64,000 nt of DNA from Trichobilharzia szidati (lineage: Eukaryota; Platyhelminthes; Trematoda; Strigeidida; Schistosomatidae), in assembly GCA_944472155.2 (NCBI GenBank), contig OX235271.1, forward strand, positions 37,374,633-37,438,632, read 5' to 3'. A model generated the notes under the pieces. The model was not told where the DNA came from, searched no databases, and worked only from the letters and a program-made list of their open reading frames with translations. This document shows, piece after piece, positions 20,621-31,560 of this stretch (position 1 is the stretch's first letter; each line of letters begins with the position of its first letter). The position numbers and the translations under genes are program-made.

Positions 20621-21690
20621 TATTATTTTTGTTTCCTTTAATTCCTAGAGGAACATACGGCTTCAGCCGTGCGTCTCCATTGCGTTCGCTTCTCTGCTAC
20701 AGTCTTCACCTGGCTCCAAGTCTGTCCACACGTTTTCATCTCCTCTTCACATCACCTCCTCCAAGTCACCCACCCTCGCACTGACGACCAACTCGCCGCC
20801 GCTTCCCTTTCGGGTTCCACTCGAGCAATGGCTTGTCTAGTGATGTCACTTGATGGATTGTTTCCTCAGAGTATGGCCAGCCAATCCACCTCCATTTCTT
20901 CCTGCCTATTTGTTTCACAATCGGTTCCTGCTGAGTTGGTTCGCTCATTGCCAGAGATCCCTCGCTGTTGCTGATCTTTTCTGGCCGGCCATCTGATCTT
21001 GAGAGACGTGTTGAGCGAAGACAACTGTTAATGAAGGTCTGTAGTTTGTTTGAGATGCTCTTTATGACGCGCTGGCCAAGTCTCTGATCCGTTTGTTAAG
21101 TAGCACTGACTTCACATTGGAGTTGAAAATCCGGATCTTATCTTCGTTTTGATGCAGAGTGCTGTTGACCTCCACACAGACTTGAGAGTAGTGAAAGCTT
21201 GTCTTGCTTTTCCGATTATTGCTTTGATATCCTCGTCAGTTCCGCCGGCCTGTAGTTGTAACGATGCTCCCCAATTAGGTAGGTAAAAGAGGTTGTTTCT
21301 TTCAGGTTCCTCCCATTTATGCTGATTGTTGTCAGTTGTTGTTGTTGGTGGTTGTGGTGTAGGCCAGGAATCTTCATCACCTCTGTTTTCTCTATGTTCA
21401 CCTGAAGGAAGTCCTATCTCCTCTGGATGCTTCTTCTGCCAACTTGTTGCTTTTGGCTTGCATATCTTCCAGTTTGTGAGAAATCAGACATATACCATCG
21501 GCGAAGTCCAGATCCTCCAAGTTCTTTGTGTGAGTCCATTTTATGCCTGTTTCCTCATTGCCCGCTGTTTGTCGCATTATCAAATCTACTGCAATCAGGA
21601 AAATCATTGGCGATAGTAGGCAGCCAGCTTGTCTTACTCCTGTCCTCACTTCGAAGTATTCCGTAAGCTTCCCGTTGTGGAAAGGTACTC
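20621..21690 (-). mobile_element. RTE-B LINE, 5'-truncated
   Basis: From the AAT tail (20621) to the RT palm. The minus strand reads MRTGVRQAGCLLSPMIFLIAVDLIMRQ (21570-21649), LEDLDFADGICLISHKLEDM (motif C region, DFADG in place of DFADD), INGRNLKETTSFTYL (21290-21330), SEPTQQEPIVKQIGRKKWRWIGW and the ending. The change at the second Asp of the FADD box would kill catalysis, and frames are broken as well. Confidence 0.9.
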
Positions 21691-21774
21691 CAATAATGAC
21701 AGCTAAATCTGCCTTAAACCATATTATCTCTTTTGTTGTCTACTTCCCGTATATGACTATTAGAATTCATGGAC

Positions 21775-21975
21775 CATTGAATCTGGTCCCAGTGGCTGAA
21801 TGGTATACGAATTTGTCTTCTAACCGGAAGGTTCTGGGTTAAAACCCACTGTGTGTGGGGGGGGGGTTGCGTACTGTCAATGATTCCCAAACTAGAATGA
21901 AACAGCTGTCGAGTTCTCCAATGCTGGCTTTAAATGGTTCTCTAACTGATAATCAATCCATGATCAACTCGTAAA
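21775..21975 (+). mobile_element. SINE family F2, degraded, with G run
   Basis: Box A TGGCTGAATGG (21792) and a box B remnant GGTTAAAACCC are present. A run of ten G interrupts the segment before the ribozyme. Core CTGAAGA reads TCAATGA and GAAA is preserved in AATGAAACAGCTGTC. Not expected to cleave. Confidence 0.68.
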
Positions 21976-22313
21976 AACAAATATAATCCTTACATACCAA
22001 TCACAGAAAACGCCTATTTCTCAATATCTTTAATTTAATTATTTTGGAACAATCTATAGAGTTGTGTGTGTTAACACAAGATAAATTTCTCATTCTTCTT
22101 CTTCTTATAATTCCTTTGCTTTCTAATTGGAACATAGAGCATCAAGCTTAGAAAATTCATTATCCTTGGTGTTCATTTTTAATAACCAATCTATTCTTTC
22201 TTTTTATTTCGTGGCTTACAACCAACCATCTATAAGCTGGGCGAGGTTTATGCAAGCGTTAGCCGATAATTGGACACGAACCTCCTGTGTGATTGGCAAG
22301 TAGTTATTACATC
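21976..22313. other. Unassigned spacer
   Basis: Non-coding, including a TTC/CTT run near 22094-22106. It ends in the left copy of the target-site duplication of the next element. Confidence 0.35.
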
Positions 22314-23141
22314 ACTCATGGAAATTGTTGTTTTTGTTCCCTTGGGTTTCTAGTGGAATATAGGGCTTCAACTGCACGTCTCCACTTGCTTCTGTCTCCT
22401 GCTGTACTTTTCACCTGCATCCATGTTAGTCCATACTGTTTCAACTCCTCTTCACACAACCTTCTCCATGTCACCTTTCGACGTCCCACTTGCCTCTACC
22501 CTTTCGGGTTCCACTCGAGCACTGGCCTGACGCGCGACGTCACCCAGTGGCCTCCTCAGCGAGTGTCCGATTCATCTCCACTTTCGCCTGCATATTTCTT
22601 AGGCGATTGGTTCTTGTTCTGTTTGTTCCCATAGTTTCTTGTTTGTGATTCTTTCCAGCCATCTGATCTTCAGTATATAGCGAAGACAGTTGTTGATAAA
22701 GATCTGCAACAGGCTGTTGGAAATATTCTTTGTGACCCGCCACCAAGTTTCTGATCCGTATAGAAGAACTGACTGACTTGACGTTTGTATTGAAAATCCG
22801 AATTTTGTTGTTGATGCAGGCTGAGTGATGAAGATTTCCAGATTGGTTTCAGGTTGATGAATGTGTTTCTCGCCTTCCCGATTCTCGCTCGATTTGACAT
22901 CGTCGTCCGTTGCTCCTGTAGTTGAGACAATGCTCCCTAGATAAGTAAAGTGAATGAAGTAACCTCTTTCAAATCCCTCCCGTTGATGGTGATTGGCGCT
23001 GGATGTTGCTGCTGCAGTTGTCGTTGTTATTGGTTGTTTATTTTCATAACCTCTGTCTTGTCTATGTTCACCTGGAGTACTGTCTTTGCTGCTTCTTCGA
23101 CCAGTTTGTCGGTTTTCGCTTGTAAGTCTACTCATGGAAAT
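22314..23141 (-). mobile_element. RTE-A LINE, 5'-truncated, inserted into a PLE
   Basis: ACTCATGGAAAT at 22314-22325 and 23130-23141 flanks the 804-bp insertion. The minus strand carries GDIKSSENREGEKHIHQPETNLEIF and SETWWRVTKNISNSLLQIFINNCLRYILKIRWLERITNKKLWEQTEQEPIA in a 178-residue frame (22599-23135), then the conserved ending to a degraded tail. Just outside its right edge PLE reverse transcriptase coding begins, so the LINE landed inside or beside a PLE. Confidence 0.92.
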
Positions 23142-24030
23142 GGTAGACTTTATATGTCAAGAATTTATCAAACGGAAGATTGATATTGGCATCTTTAGAT
23201 ATTTTATGAAAGAGAATCTTTTAAGATGCACGATAAATGTACAACTTTTTTTCTTCAATAAGGAATTCCACAGACAAATTATTAGTTTGACTAGGATTAA
23301 TTTTAGCTGACATTTTCTTTGCAACATTACAGAAGGAATCTTTGAAAGATGCAATTGGTGAAATGGAATCCTAATTTTGTTACATGGATGACATATTTTT
23401 GTGATTATGAAAAATGAGAATGAAGTAAAGAACACTCTTGACAAATGTAACGATGTTCACCATGCAATAAAGTTTACCACCGAGAAAGAAAGCTTACTTA
23501 TTATTTCATTCCTAGACGTCCGTATGACTAGGAAAGAGGAAAATACAATAAGAAGTGTATATAGAAAGCCTACATCAACTGATTAGTAAACTCATTTTTT
23601 GAGCTTCATACTATGGAAATATCAACGTAATCCAATAAATTGATTTGTCCATAGAGCAAGAGTAATCTGTTCTAATGGTTGTTTTATTGAAGAGCTTAAT
23701 ATTATTAAACAGTTGCTGAGTGATAACCTTCACCCAGAAAAATTTATCGATAAGAATATGAATTACAAGTCAAGGTAGGCCATAGTATCAACAGTTCTGA
23801 AAGAGGCCCTGTTCTTACAACTTCAGTTCTTCAGAGATACCACCAGTGAGATATTAACACAACGCCTAAGGAATGCGGTAAACATAGCAATCAATGCCGC
23901 TGAATTACTCTGTCTCTCCATAACCACCTCTATTTTATGTTCATTAGTTAAACATGAACTGCTTAATTTTGTCTCCACCATGTATGCCCATTATTCTGAC
24001 TGCTACTGGCAGTGCTATTAGGTGTGTTTA
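23130..24030 (+). pseudogene. Penelope-like reverse transcriptase, broken
   Basis: Plus-strand frames encode MVDFICQEFIKRKIDIGIFRYFMKENLLRC (23140-23230), FFFNKEFHRQI (before the missing DGxxMGS box), IFVIMKNENEVKNTLDKC and LLIISFLDVRMTRKEENTIRSVYRKPTSTD (23395-23585), then HRARVICSNGCIIEELNIIKQLLSDN. The SVYRKP.ST/HTD block is a PLE hallmark. The YxDD box reads as broken frame near 23380-23395. Several frameshifts make this a pseudogene of a PLE family different from the one at 59422-60093. Confidence 0.82.
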
Positions 24031-24590
24031 TTGTCGGATTTCTGAGCCCATCATGAGTGGATAAGCAAAAGACAAACAATATCCATTCATAGCTGTATTC
24101 TATCTTAGTTCGTGGAAACAGAACACAAAGCTGATCGTGAAGAGTCTTTAAAAGTTATCTGCCGTATTTACACTATTCTTAATTTTACCACGAGGTTTCA
24201 TCTGTAACATATTGCTGATGTTGTCTCAATCTGCATTAAGAAGCCTAACCTTTGTCTCCAAAAGAAATTGGTTCAGATGCCTTCTTTACCTAGGCAATCA
24301 AGTTTTCAATTCTCCTTAGTTTATCGCATATGTTCTCTTTAATTTTAGCTGATATTCTATTTTGTATTGCATTTTTCATGCTTATTATAACTTACGCATC
24401 TTTCCTGAGCTAAAATTCCACAGATCTTAACAAACTAATATTATTTGAAAAACATAAATATTGTCAAAAATGATTATTGTTAAAAGGTATACATATATAA
24501 TTTTAGAGCCAGGAAAGCGATTTCTCGAAAAGAATATTTCTTGCTCAAAATTTCTTTTGTCTTTTAATTGCTTGAATGGGAATTTTCTTT
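24031..24590. other. Decayed PLE downstream region
   Basis: Probably the endonuclease half of the preceding PLE, too degraded to align by eye. No intact GIY-YIG motif seen. Confidence 0.3.
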
Positions 24591-24595
24591 GATTA

Positions 24596-24960
24596 GACAC
24601 TAGTAACTAGTGTGTTGTGTATAGCTAGTCCTTTCTTTGGTGCAGACTGAATTCTATCAGTCAGCTTTGCAATGCGGCCACCATTCTAGGAAGCTCGCCA
24701 TCACGGTGCATATTAATTTGATGATATTAGATGGTAGGAGGCAATCGGCCACAGGAAGCCTTGGACCCGGGTTTCGCGCTAGTTGGTACTCATCAGCAAG
24801 GCGTATCTGCAACCCTGAGGGAACTCATGTCCCTTCTGAGATTCGATCCCGCGTCACTCACTGCTGCAACCAGAGACGCTACCACTGAGCTATTCAGGCT
24901 CTCTCGATTGCCCTCCTATAGGGCTGTATTGGATACTTTCACTGGACACCATTAATAAGT
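24596..24960 (-). mobile_element. SINE family F3 with full tail, left half of a head-to-head pair
   Basis: Minus-strand F3 unit. The head near 24960-24870 includes box A TAGCTCAGTGG, the ribozyme lies at 24758-24802, and the tail passes through CATCTAATATCATCAAATT. An extra 120-bp segment (24600-24720) follows and ends in the near-palindrome CACTAGTAACTAGTG (24598-24612). The same near-palindrome precedes the head in other copies, so the unit looks cyclic, as if cut from a tandem array. Confidence 0.8.
24758..24802 (-). ncRNA. Hammerhead ribozyme, F3 family, stem II mismatch
   Basis: Core CTGATGA, GAAA, stem I GCCTTG/CAAGGC and stem III ACCCGGGT intact. Stem II GTAC/GCGC has an A-C mismatch. 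Predicted cleavage at 24764/24763. Confidence 0.8.
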
Positions 24961-24964
24961 ATGA

Positions 24965-25240
24965 TGTGCCTAGCTAGTCCTAGTTACTAGTGTCCGGTGA
25001 AAGTATCCAATACACTCCTAAAGGAGGTCAGTCGCGAGCCCAAATAGCTCAGTGGTAGCGTCTCTGGTTGCAGCACTGAGTGACGGGGGATTGAATCTCA
25101 GAAGGGACATGAGTTCCCTCAGGGTTGCAGATACGCCTTGCTGATGAGTGCCAACTAGCGCGAAACCCGGATCCAAGGCTTCCTGCCGATTGCCTCCTAC
25201 CATCTAATGGGAATTTTCGCCAGATAATAAAGTGACAGAT
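24965..25240 (+). mobile_element. SINE family F3, right half of a head-to-head pair
   Basis: Plus-strand F3 with box A TAGCTCAGTGG (25045-25055), box B-like GGATTGAATC (25088-25097), ribozyme and tail. Mirror of 24731-24960; arms correspond with a 3-bp offset near the ribozyme. Confidence 0.83.
25135..25179 (+). ncRNA. Hammerhead ribozyme, F3 family, stem III weakened
   Basis: Stem I GCCTTG (25135-25140)/CAAGGC, core CTGATGA, stem II GTGC/GCGC, GAAA. Stem III reads ACCCGGAT, so the second pair is lost. Predicted cleavage 25173/25174. Confidence 0.82.
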
Positions 25241-25477
25241 GTCATTTTCTAAACACATGTACAACCCTTTAGGTTTACTAAGCACTGCTGGATGATTAAC
25301 TTTCTCAGTACTATCTGACTTTCACCAATGTTAGACAATCTGTAAATCCAGAAAGGTATATATATACATAAGTCTGTATTAATTTTTTCACTTTTCAAGG
25401 TGTCATAAAAACATTTGAGAAAAAAGTGAAATAGTTTTAATTTTTCAAATTCTTTGTTCAAGTCTTAATAAAGTTGC

Positions 25478-26985
25478 AAAATTTAATCAAGCCTCCTTTT
25501 TAGACTATACTGCTGCTTTTGACTCTATCCTTACGGCACTTTTATCAAGTAAGTTGATTTCAGCCCACACACTGAGTCCTGAGTCATAAGGTGGCTCAGG
25601 ATAGAAAAAAAACAATGTTTTGAATACAGAGCGCTAAAGGAAACTGATTTGCCTCAAGAAGTTGTACTCTATCCATTGTCTTTTTCTTTCCTCTTGCACG
25701 ACCTTCAATATTCTTCAAAAGCTTTATTTCCTAAGTAGGCCAACGATCTAAACATTTCTGTCCCAGTAGTTTCTGCAATGGATTGCACTAATATGAATAG
25801 ATTCTTATCTGAAGTTAAAAAAGCGGTCTTTTCTAAATGGTCTTAAACTGAATCCATCTAAATGCCATATTGCGGATTATAGTATCAGATGCGGAAAGGA
25901 CTTGCATGGAGTGATTGAGTCCCATGATTCCTCTCATATAATAATCGCAATGTGATAATGAACAAATCGAATATCTCTCATCTCGTTATCACTCTTTTTC
26001 CGAATCTCTGTTGATATCATAAGATTATTTTCCGTTTGACTTATTATATAAAGAAGTTGAGAACTCCTTGCATACTTCAACCTCTTCTCCTACAATTTAA
26101 TTATTCATGTATTCTGTTCATTCTCCTTTATTGCTCATCCTTTATTCCCCCACGGACTTCTCAAAAAAGACTATGTCATATTGTAACGACAGAAGACAAG
26201 GGTCAGGCAACAGATCCTTCATTGAGAAAATCAACAGATATTTATAGATTTTCTACGTACATTATTATTAGTTATTGTTAGTAGAGAAGCAACGTCTTCT
26301 GTTTTCCTGATGAGAGTTATTCTGTCATCTCTTTGTTGGCGTTTCTTAGACAGTCCGTTGATACATCTGGGAATCGTATCCGCCCACGCTGTCTTCTGCT
26401 GTGATTGGTTGTTGAGTTCCTCAAGGTTAAGCTTTATTCTTATTTCTTCTCATGATCCTTATTTGGGAAGTAAACAGTAACGTCAACTGTTGTATACAAT
26501 TTTGTCTTGAAGACAGCTGTCACCACAATATTATGTAGACCACTGAAGGCTTCAAGTATAGTTAGTAGTATGCCTTTTACTCAACTAACTAACTAAGTAA
26601 CACTGTTGTTGATAAACATTTGAAATCTTGCAAGCATTCGACTAAATTCATCCTGTCAGATACTGAACATCCTCTTTATTCTCAACTTTCTCCTGTAGTT
26701 CATCTTCGGGTAAAACCAGAAGACATTTCATGAGAATTTATGCTCATACGGCCACTTAATATAAAAATTCTACCATACCAGCATATATAGCATGGGTTTT
26801 GTGTGAAGAGAGAGAGAGAGAGTTAGATATCAGAAAAGAACTTATAAACGTTTTCAATCAGTAACTGAACTGCATAAGTAAAAGTATAAGCAAAGATTAA
26901 TATTACATGTGTTATCTATTATACTACCTTCTTATACTTCATCACGTTTACACCAACTGTCTGTTCATAGTGGTTTCATTATTAT
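25478..26985 (+). mobile_element. CR1/Jockey-like LINE RT fragment
   Basis: Plus strand encodes FNQASFLDYTAAFDSILTALL (RT motif A, 25484-25550), a PQ..V..PL-like motif B region (25655-25710), SVPVVSAMDCTNMNRFLSEV (25770-25825) and TYYIKKLRTPCILQPLLLQFNYSCILFILLY (26036-26135). The YADD segment is broken (AND in a shifted frame near 25738). Numerous stops. Confidence 0.78.
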
Positions 26986-27060
26986 TATTGTTTTAAGTTT
27001 TATGTATGTACATATTTATAAAATTCCCATTACATGGTTGGAGACAGTCGGCCACAGGAA

Positions 27061-27105
27061 GCCTTGGACCCGGGTTTCGCGCTAGTTGGCACTCATCAGC
27101 AAGGC
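27061..27105 (-). ncRNA. Type I hammerhead ribozyme, F3 family, intact
   Basis: Same as 13190-13234: stem I GCCTTG/CAAGGC, CTGATGA, GTGC/GCGC, GAAA, ACCCGGGT. Predicted cleavage 27067/27066. Confidence 0.88.
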
Positions 27106-27435
27106 GTATCTGCAACCCTGAGGGAACTCATGTCCCTTCTGAGATTCGATCCCGCGTCACTCACTGCTGCAACCAGAGACCCTACCACTGAGCTATTTGG
27201 GCTCGCGATTGACCTCCATTTGGACTGTAATGGATATTTTGATTGAACACTAGTAACTAGGACTAGCTGGACACATCTCACTAATTAATGGTGTCTAGTG
27301 AAAGTATCCAATACAGTCCAAATGGAGGTCAATCGCGAGCCCAAATAGCTCAGTGGTAGCGTCTCTGGTTGCAGCAGTGAGTGACGCGGGATGGAATCTC
27401 GGAAGGGACATGAGTTCCCTCAGGGTTGCAGATAC

Positions 27436-27480
27436 GCCTTGCTGATGAGTACCAACTAGCGCGAAACCCGGGTCCAAGGC
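27436..27480 (+). ncRNA. Hammerhead ribozyme, F3 family, stem II mismatch
   Basis: Core, stem I and stem III intact; stem II GTAC/GCGC has one A-C mismatch. It differs from its palindrome partner only at that base. Confidence 0.82.
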
Positions 27481-27799
27481 TTCCTGTGGCCGACTGTCTC
27501 CAACCATGTAATGGGAATTTTCACCAGATATTAAGGTGGCAGATATCATTTTCTTAACACATGTACAGCCCTTTAGGTTTACTAAGCACTGCTGGATGAT
27601 TAACTTTCTCAGTACTATCTGATTTTCAACAATGTTAAACAATCTATAAATCCAGAAAGGTATATATATATATATATAAGTCTGTATTAATTTTTTCACT
27701 TTTCAAGGTGTCATAAAAACATTTGAGAAAAAAGTGATCATTCGTAAATCTGTGAGGTAGTTTTAATTTTTTCAAATTCTTTGTTCAAGTCCTAATAAA

Positions 27800-28590
27800 G
27801 GTGCAAAAATTCATCGAGCTTCCTATTTAGACTCTATCCTTACGGCACTTTTATTAAGCAAGTTGATTTCAGCACACACACTGAGTCCTGAGTCATAAGG
27901 TGGCTGTTTTCTTATTTTTTGGGTAGAAAACAACATACTGTTTTTAATACAAAGCGCTAAAGGAAACTGATTTGCCTCAAGAAGTTGTACTCTATCCATT
28001 GTCTTTTTCTTTCCTCTTGCACGACCTTCAATATTCTTCAAAAGCTTTATTTCCTAAGTAGGCCAACGATCTAAACATTTCTGTCCCAGTAGTTTCTGCA
28101 ATGGATTGCACTAATATGAATAGATTCTTATCTGAAGTTAAAAAAGCGGTCTTTTCTAAATGGTCTTAAATTGAATCCATTTAAATACCATATTGCTGAT
28201 TATAGTTTCAGCTGCTGAAGGGATCTGCTTGGAGTGATTTGGTCCCACGATTACTATAATATAATAATGGCACTGTGATAGGGAGTAAATCAAATATCTC
28301 TTATCTCGTCATCACTTTCTTTTCAAATCTCTGTTGATTATCTTAGAAATCATAAGAAAATTTTCCGTTTGACTTATTTCTTAAAGAAGTCGAGACTTTG
28401 TTGCTTAGCTCAACCTTTTCTCTTACAGTTCATGAAATCATGTATTCTTTTCATTCTGCTTTATTGTTCATCCTTTATTCTCCCATGGACTTCTCAAAAA
28501 AGACAATGTCATATTGTAACGACAGAAGACAAGGGTCAGGCAACAGATCCTTCATTGAGAAAATCAACAGATATTTATAGTTTTTACGAG
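27800..28590 (+). mobile_element. CR1/Jockey-like LINE RT fragment, duplicate
   Basis: Near copy of 25478-26280, with the same RT words further degraded: the motif A segment is partly deleted (27825-27845), while SVPVVSAMDCTNMNRFLSEV and the LLKKSRLCCLAQPFLLQF region (28369-28430) remain. Confidence 0.75.
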
Positions 28591-28596
28591 TTGATC

Positions 28597-28810
28597 ACGG
28601 ACCGATATCAGTTAGAGAACCATTGAAAACCAGCACTGGAGTACTGGACAACCGTTTCATCCTAGTTTGGGAATCATCGGCAGTACGCACCCACTGGGAT
28701 TCGAACCCAGGACCTTCCGGTTACAAGGCAAGCTCGTATACCATTCAGCCACTGGGACGCGATTCAACGGCTCATGAATTCTAACTTCTACCAATTCGTG
28801 ATTTAGCGCG
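28597..28810 (-). mobile_element. SINE family F2, U4-to-C subgroup
   Basis: Complete minus-strand F2 with box B complement ATTCGAACCC and box A complement CCATTCAGCCACTG. Ribozyme region: stem I GTACTG/CAGTAC perfect, core CCGATGA (U4 to C), stem II weakened, stem III ACGGTTGT. It interrupts the second copy of the CR1-like fragment. Confidence 0.8.
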
Positions 28811-29157
28811 ACCCCAACCAGCATATATAGCATGGGTTTTGTGTGAAGAGAGAGAGTCAGATATCAGAAAAGAACTTATAAACGTGTTCAATCAGTAACT
28901 GAACTGCATAAGTAAAAGTATAAGCAAAGATTAATATTACATCTATTATCTATGATACTACCTTCTTATACTTCATCACGTTTACACCAACTGTCTGTTC
29001 ATAGTGGTTTCATTATTTCTACTTTAAGTTTTATGTATGTACTTATTTATAAAATGAGCAAAGTTTTGCTGCAATATGTATAAAAGCGCTGAAAATTCTA
29101 CTGTGTATAAATATTACTGTTTGGAATAAAGTGGTTATTATAATTATTATTATTCAC
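28811..29157 (+). mobile_element. CR1-like LINE 3' end
   Basis: 3' end of the interrupted CR1-like copy, finishing with TTTGGAATAAAGTGGTTATT and an ATT tail (29135-29155). Confidence 0.65.
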
Positions 29158-29400
29158 CAGTGAGTTAAGGAGTTAATCTATGCACATATATCAAACACAT
29201 GTAATCTACAGGTTAAAAATAATGAACATAATACTCTACTAACTTCAATGTAAAGATCTCAAATAGTCAATCATTTCGCCTACTGTATACATAATCATGG
29301 GGTAGACATCCGTGTACACTGCTGCATAATATTAGAGGTTTCAGGAATCTATAATTTGCATACATTATTACTCAACACTACTTAAATATTATTTGCTTTG

Positions 29401-29965
29401 TATTATTATTATTGTTTCCTTTAGTTCCTAGAGGACCAAAAGGCTTCAGCTGCACGTCTCAACTGCATTTAGTTCTCTGCCAACGTTTTCACCTGGTTCC
29501 ATGTCTTCGAATCACCGTCTCCTCCATGTCATCGTCGCACTGACAACCAGCTCCCTGCTTCCCATTCGGGTTCCACTCGAGTGATGGCCTGTCGTGTGAT
29601 GTCACTTGATGGTTTGTTTCCTCAGAGTATGGCCAGCCAATCCACCTTCATTTCTTCCTGCATATTTGTTACACAGTCGGTTCCTGCTGAGTTGGTTCGC
29701 TCATTGCCAGAGATCCCTCACTATTGCTGATATTTTCTGGCCGGCCATCTGATCTTGAGTAGTAATGAGCGAAGACAGCTGTTGATGAATGTCTGTAGTT
29801 TGTTCGAAGTACCCTTCATAACGTGACACCAAGTCTCCGATCCGTATAGTGAGTAGCACTGACTTCACACATTGGAGTTGAAAATCAGGATCTTATTTTT
29901 CATCCTGAGTGCTGTTGACCTCCACACAGAATTCAGAGGAATGAAAGCTTGCATTTCCTTTGAGG
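29401..29965 (-). mobile_element. RTE-B LINE fragment
   Basis: Starts at the ATT/AAT tail and GTTTCCTTTAGTTCCTAGAGG, then the inverse of the RTE-B ending, with SEPTQQEP and NKxLxTFINSC equivalents in broken frames. Truncated near 29960. Confidence 0.8.
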
Positions 29966-30555
29966 TATGAGTATTAAGAAGCAGAAAAGTGTAATCAGAA
30001 AAGGTTAAACTTTGAATATCTTTACTAATTTCAAATTTATCACATTTTTGAAGAAAACTAAAAAAAATTAAAATATTGGTTCAGTTGTATAAAGTAGGCA
30101 TTTATACTTATCAGCTAATATAAACCAAAAGAATTATTCATTAATTCAATTCTTTAATGTACATCAATTTTGAAACCAGAAAAAGACTTCTCCTTTTGAT
30201 GATGCTTAAACACTCAAATATTAACTTGGAAATAATTAAACTACTTCCTCTATTATAGATAAGAGTAATATTAACTAATGACCATGTTTCGAGCACAAAT
30301 TATTGCTCATAATCATACCCAGTCACTTACACAACTTTTTACTTCATTTATATACACGAGTAAAAATTCATGATTAGACATTTGAATAAAAATCAGTAAA
30401 AGATAAAGTACATTGAGAAATAATAATGTGAATGTTATCCATCAAATACAATCAGATGGGAAATAAGACGAGTGTTTCCATAGTCCAAATAAGTAACTTG
30501 TTAAAATGTTACAATGTATGTGAATTGAAATAGAATTTTAAGATTATTTATTATC
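29966..30555. other. PLE 3' region, non-coding
   Basis: AT-rich sequence holding the hammerhead-like motif at 30276-30316. Its position just beyond a minus-strand PLE endonuclease (30560-31560) suggests it is that element's terminus. Confidence 0.5.
30276..30316 (-). ncRNA. Hammerhead-like RNA motif of PLE terminus
   Basis: On the minus strand: ATGATTAT, stem II GAGCA/TGCTC, then GAAAC, but ATG separates it from the GTC, so the cleavage segment is stretched. Stem II sequence differs from the 2.7-kb copies while staying paired. Confidence 0.4.
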
Positions 30556-30559
30556 CTCC

Positions 30560-31560
30560 TCTGATTTGACTGACTGGTGGTAATAGTCTCTTCCATATCT
30601 CTGGTATTTGCATTGAGTCATCTCTGTTGCATGTGTTGGGTGTAGACTTGGTGAACTAGGCAGGATTCAGTAATCAACCTCTCTCTATCTCCACCTACGT
30701 ATATTACTTCTTAGAATTTTGACTCTGTCCCATCCATCCTAATGTGTGGTTGTGTATTAATGCATGCAGTGCAATTACTGAGCCTTTTTCTAAATTACTT
30801 ATCTTCGCGGGTGAGGTCAATCATTCTTACCTTGGCTAAATTCTTATGTTCCGACAACTTGACTACCCGCCATCTACTAGTTTGACCTATGTAGTTGACT
30901 TGGCTCACAGTCACTGCAAGGTACTTTGTAAATTATATTATTTTGTTTAATTGGGTCAACCGACATGGTCTTTCAACCCACAGAGCTTGTCACTGATTGG
31001 GTTTGTAGGTTTAAGTGCCACTCTAACTACTGCTTCATTAAGAATCTCACGTAGGGTTTCAGATGTCCCTTCGTCAAATGGTATAACAGTAGATGCTTTA
31101 TATTCCCTCTTATTTATGTTATCATTATTAGTTTCACCATAATTTTGATTTTGCTTTTGACCTTTTCTAATCTTCCTAATGAATTTCATAGGATAGTGAT
31201 TTAACACCAACCAGATATTCTTTTATCTGTTTCATTTCATCGCTCGGGTTTCTTTGTTGCACTACTTAGCGCTGTTGCTCGGTTTGTTAGGGACTTAACT
31301 AATCCTGCATTTACAGTTAACGGATGAGATGAATTAAAGTCTAAATATCTACTCGAATGCATTGATTTTTGATAAACGCTAGTGTGCAGTTTAACTTCTT
31401 CTATTCATTTTATTCTACAATCTAACATGATAGCTAATTCTCCATGTTCATTTTCCGATTCAAATATGAATTTTATTCCCTTCACTATTGAGTTTACATG
31501 CGTCAAGAAGCTAGACAGAGAATTCTTCCTCTCAGTGTCATGAGCACTATTGACAAGAAA
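30560..31560 (-). pseudogene. Penelope-like element: RT end, linker and GIY-YIG endonuclease
   Basis: Minus strand in order: LDFNSSHPLTVNAGLVKSLTNRATAL (31270-31350), the linker ASTVIPFDEGTSETLREILNEAVVRVALKPTNPISDKLCGLKDHV (30956-31110), NIIY..C (30930-30955), then LNAC-like pieces and a C-terminal GDRERLITES (30690-30715). The YIG core is lost in a frameshifted segment. Belongs to the same general PLE group as 59422-60093 but is a distinct copy. Confidence 0.8.

Larger units (their letters stand above)
24731..27020 (+). repeat. Tandem duplication, first copy
   Basis: An F3 pair, a ~280-bp non-coding segment and a CR1-like RT fragment occur in the same order here and at 27021-29150. Matching landmarks are GTGTCATAAAAACATTTGAG (25404 and 27709) and GCATATATAGCATGGGTTTT (26783 and 28820). 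The offset shrinks from about 2.3 to about 2.0 kb because 26240-26780 differs from 28590-28815. Confidence 0.8.
27021..27520. repeat. ~500-bp palindrome of two F3 SINEs
   Basis: AATTCCCATTACATGGTTGG (27022-27041) pairs with 27500-27519, and the 22-base block 27205-27226 pairs with 27315-27336. Both give the coordinate sum 54541, so the arms are colinear without indels. Spacer about 50 bp (27246-27295). Confidence 0.88.
27021..29150 (+). repeat. Tandem duplication, second copy
   Basis: Second copy of the 24731-27020 block. Carries an F2 SINE (28597-28810) in place of the ~500 bp present in the first copy. Confidence 0.8.
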
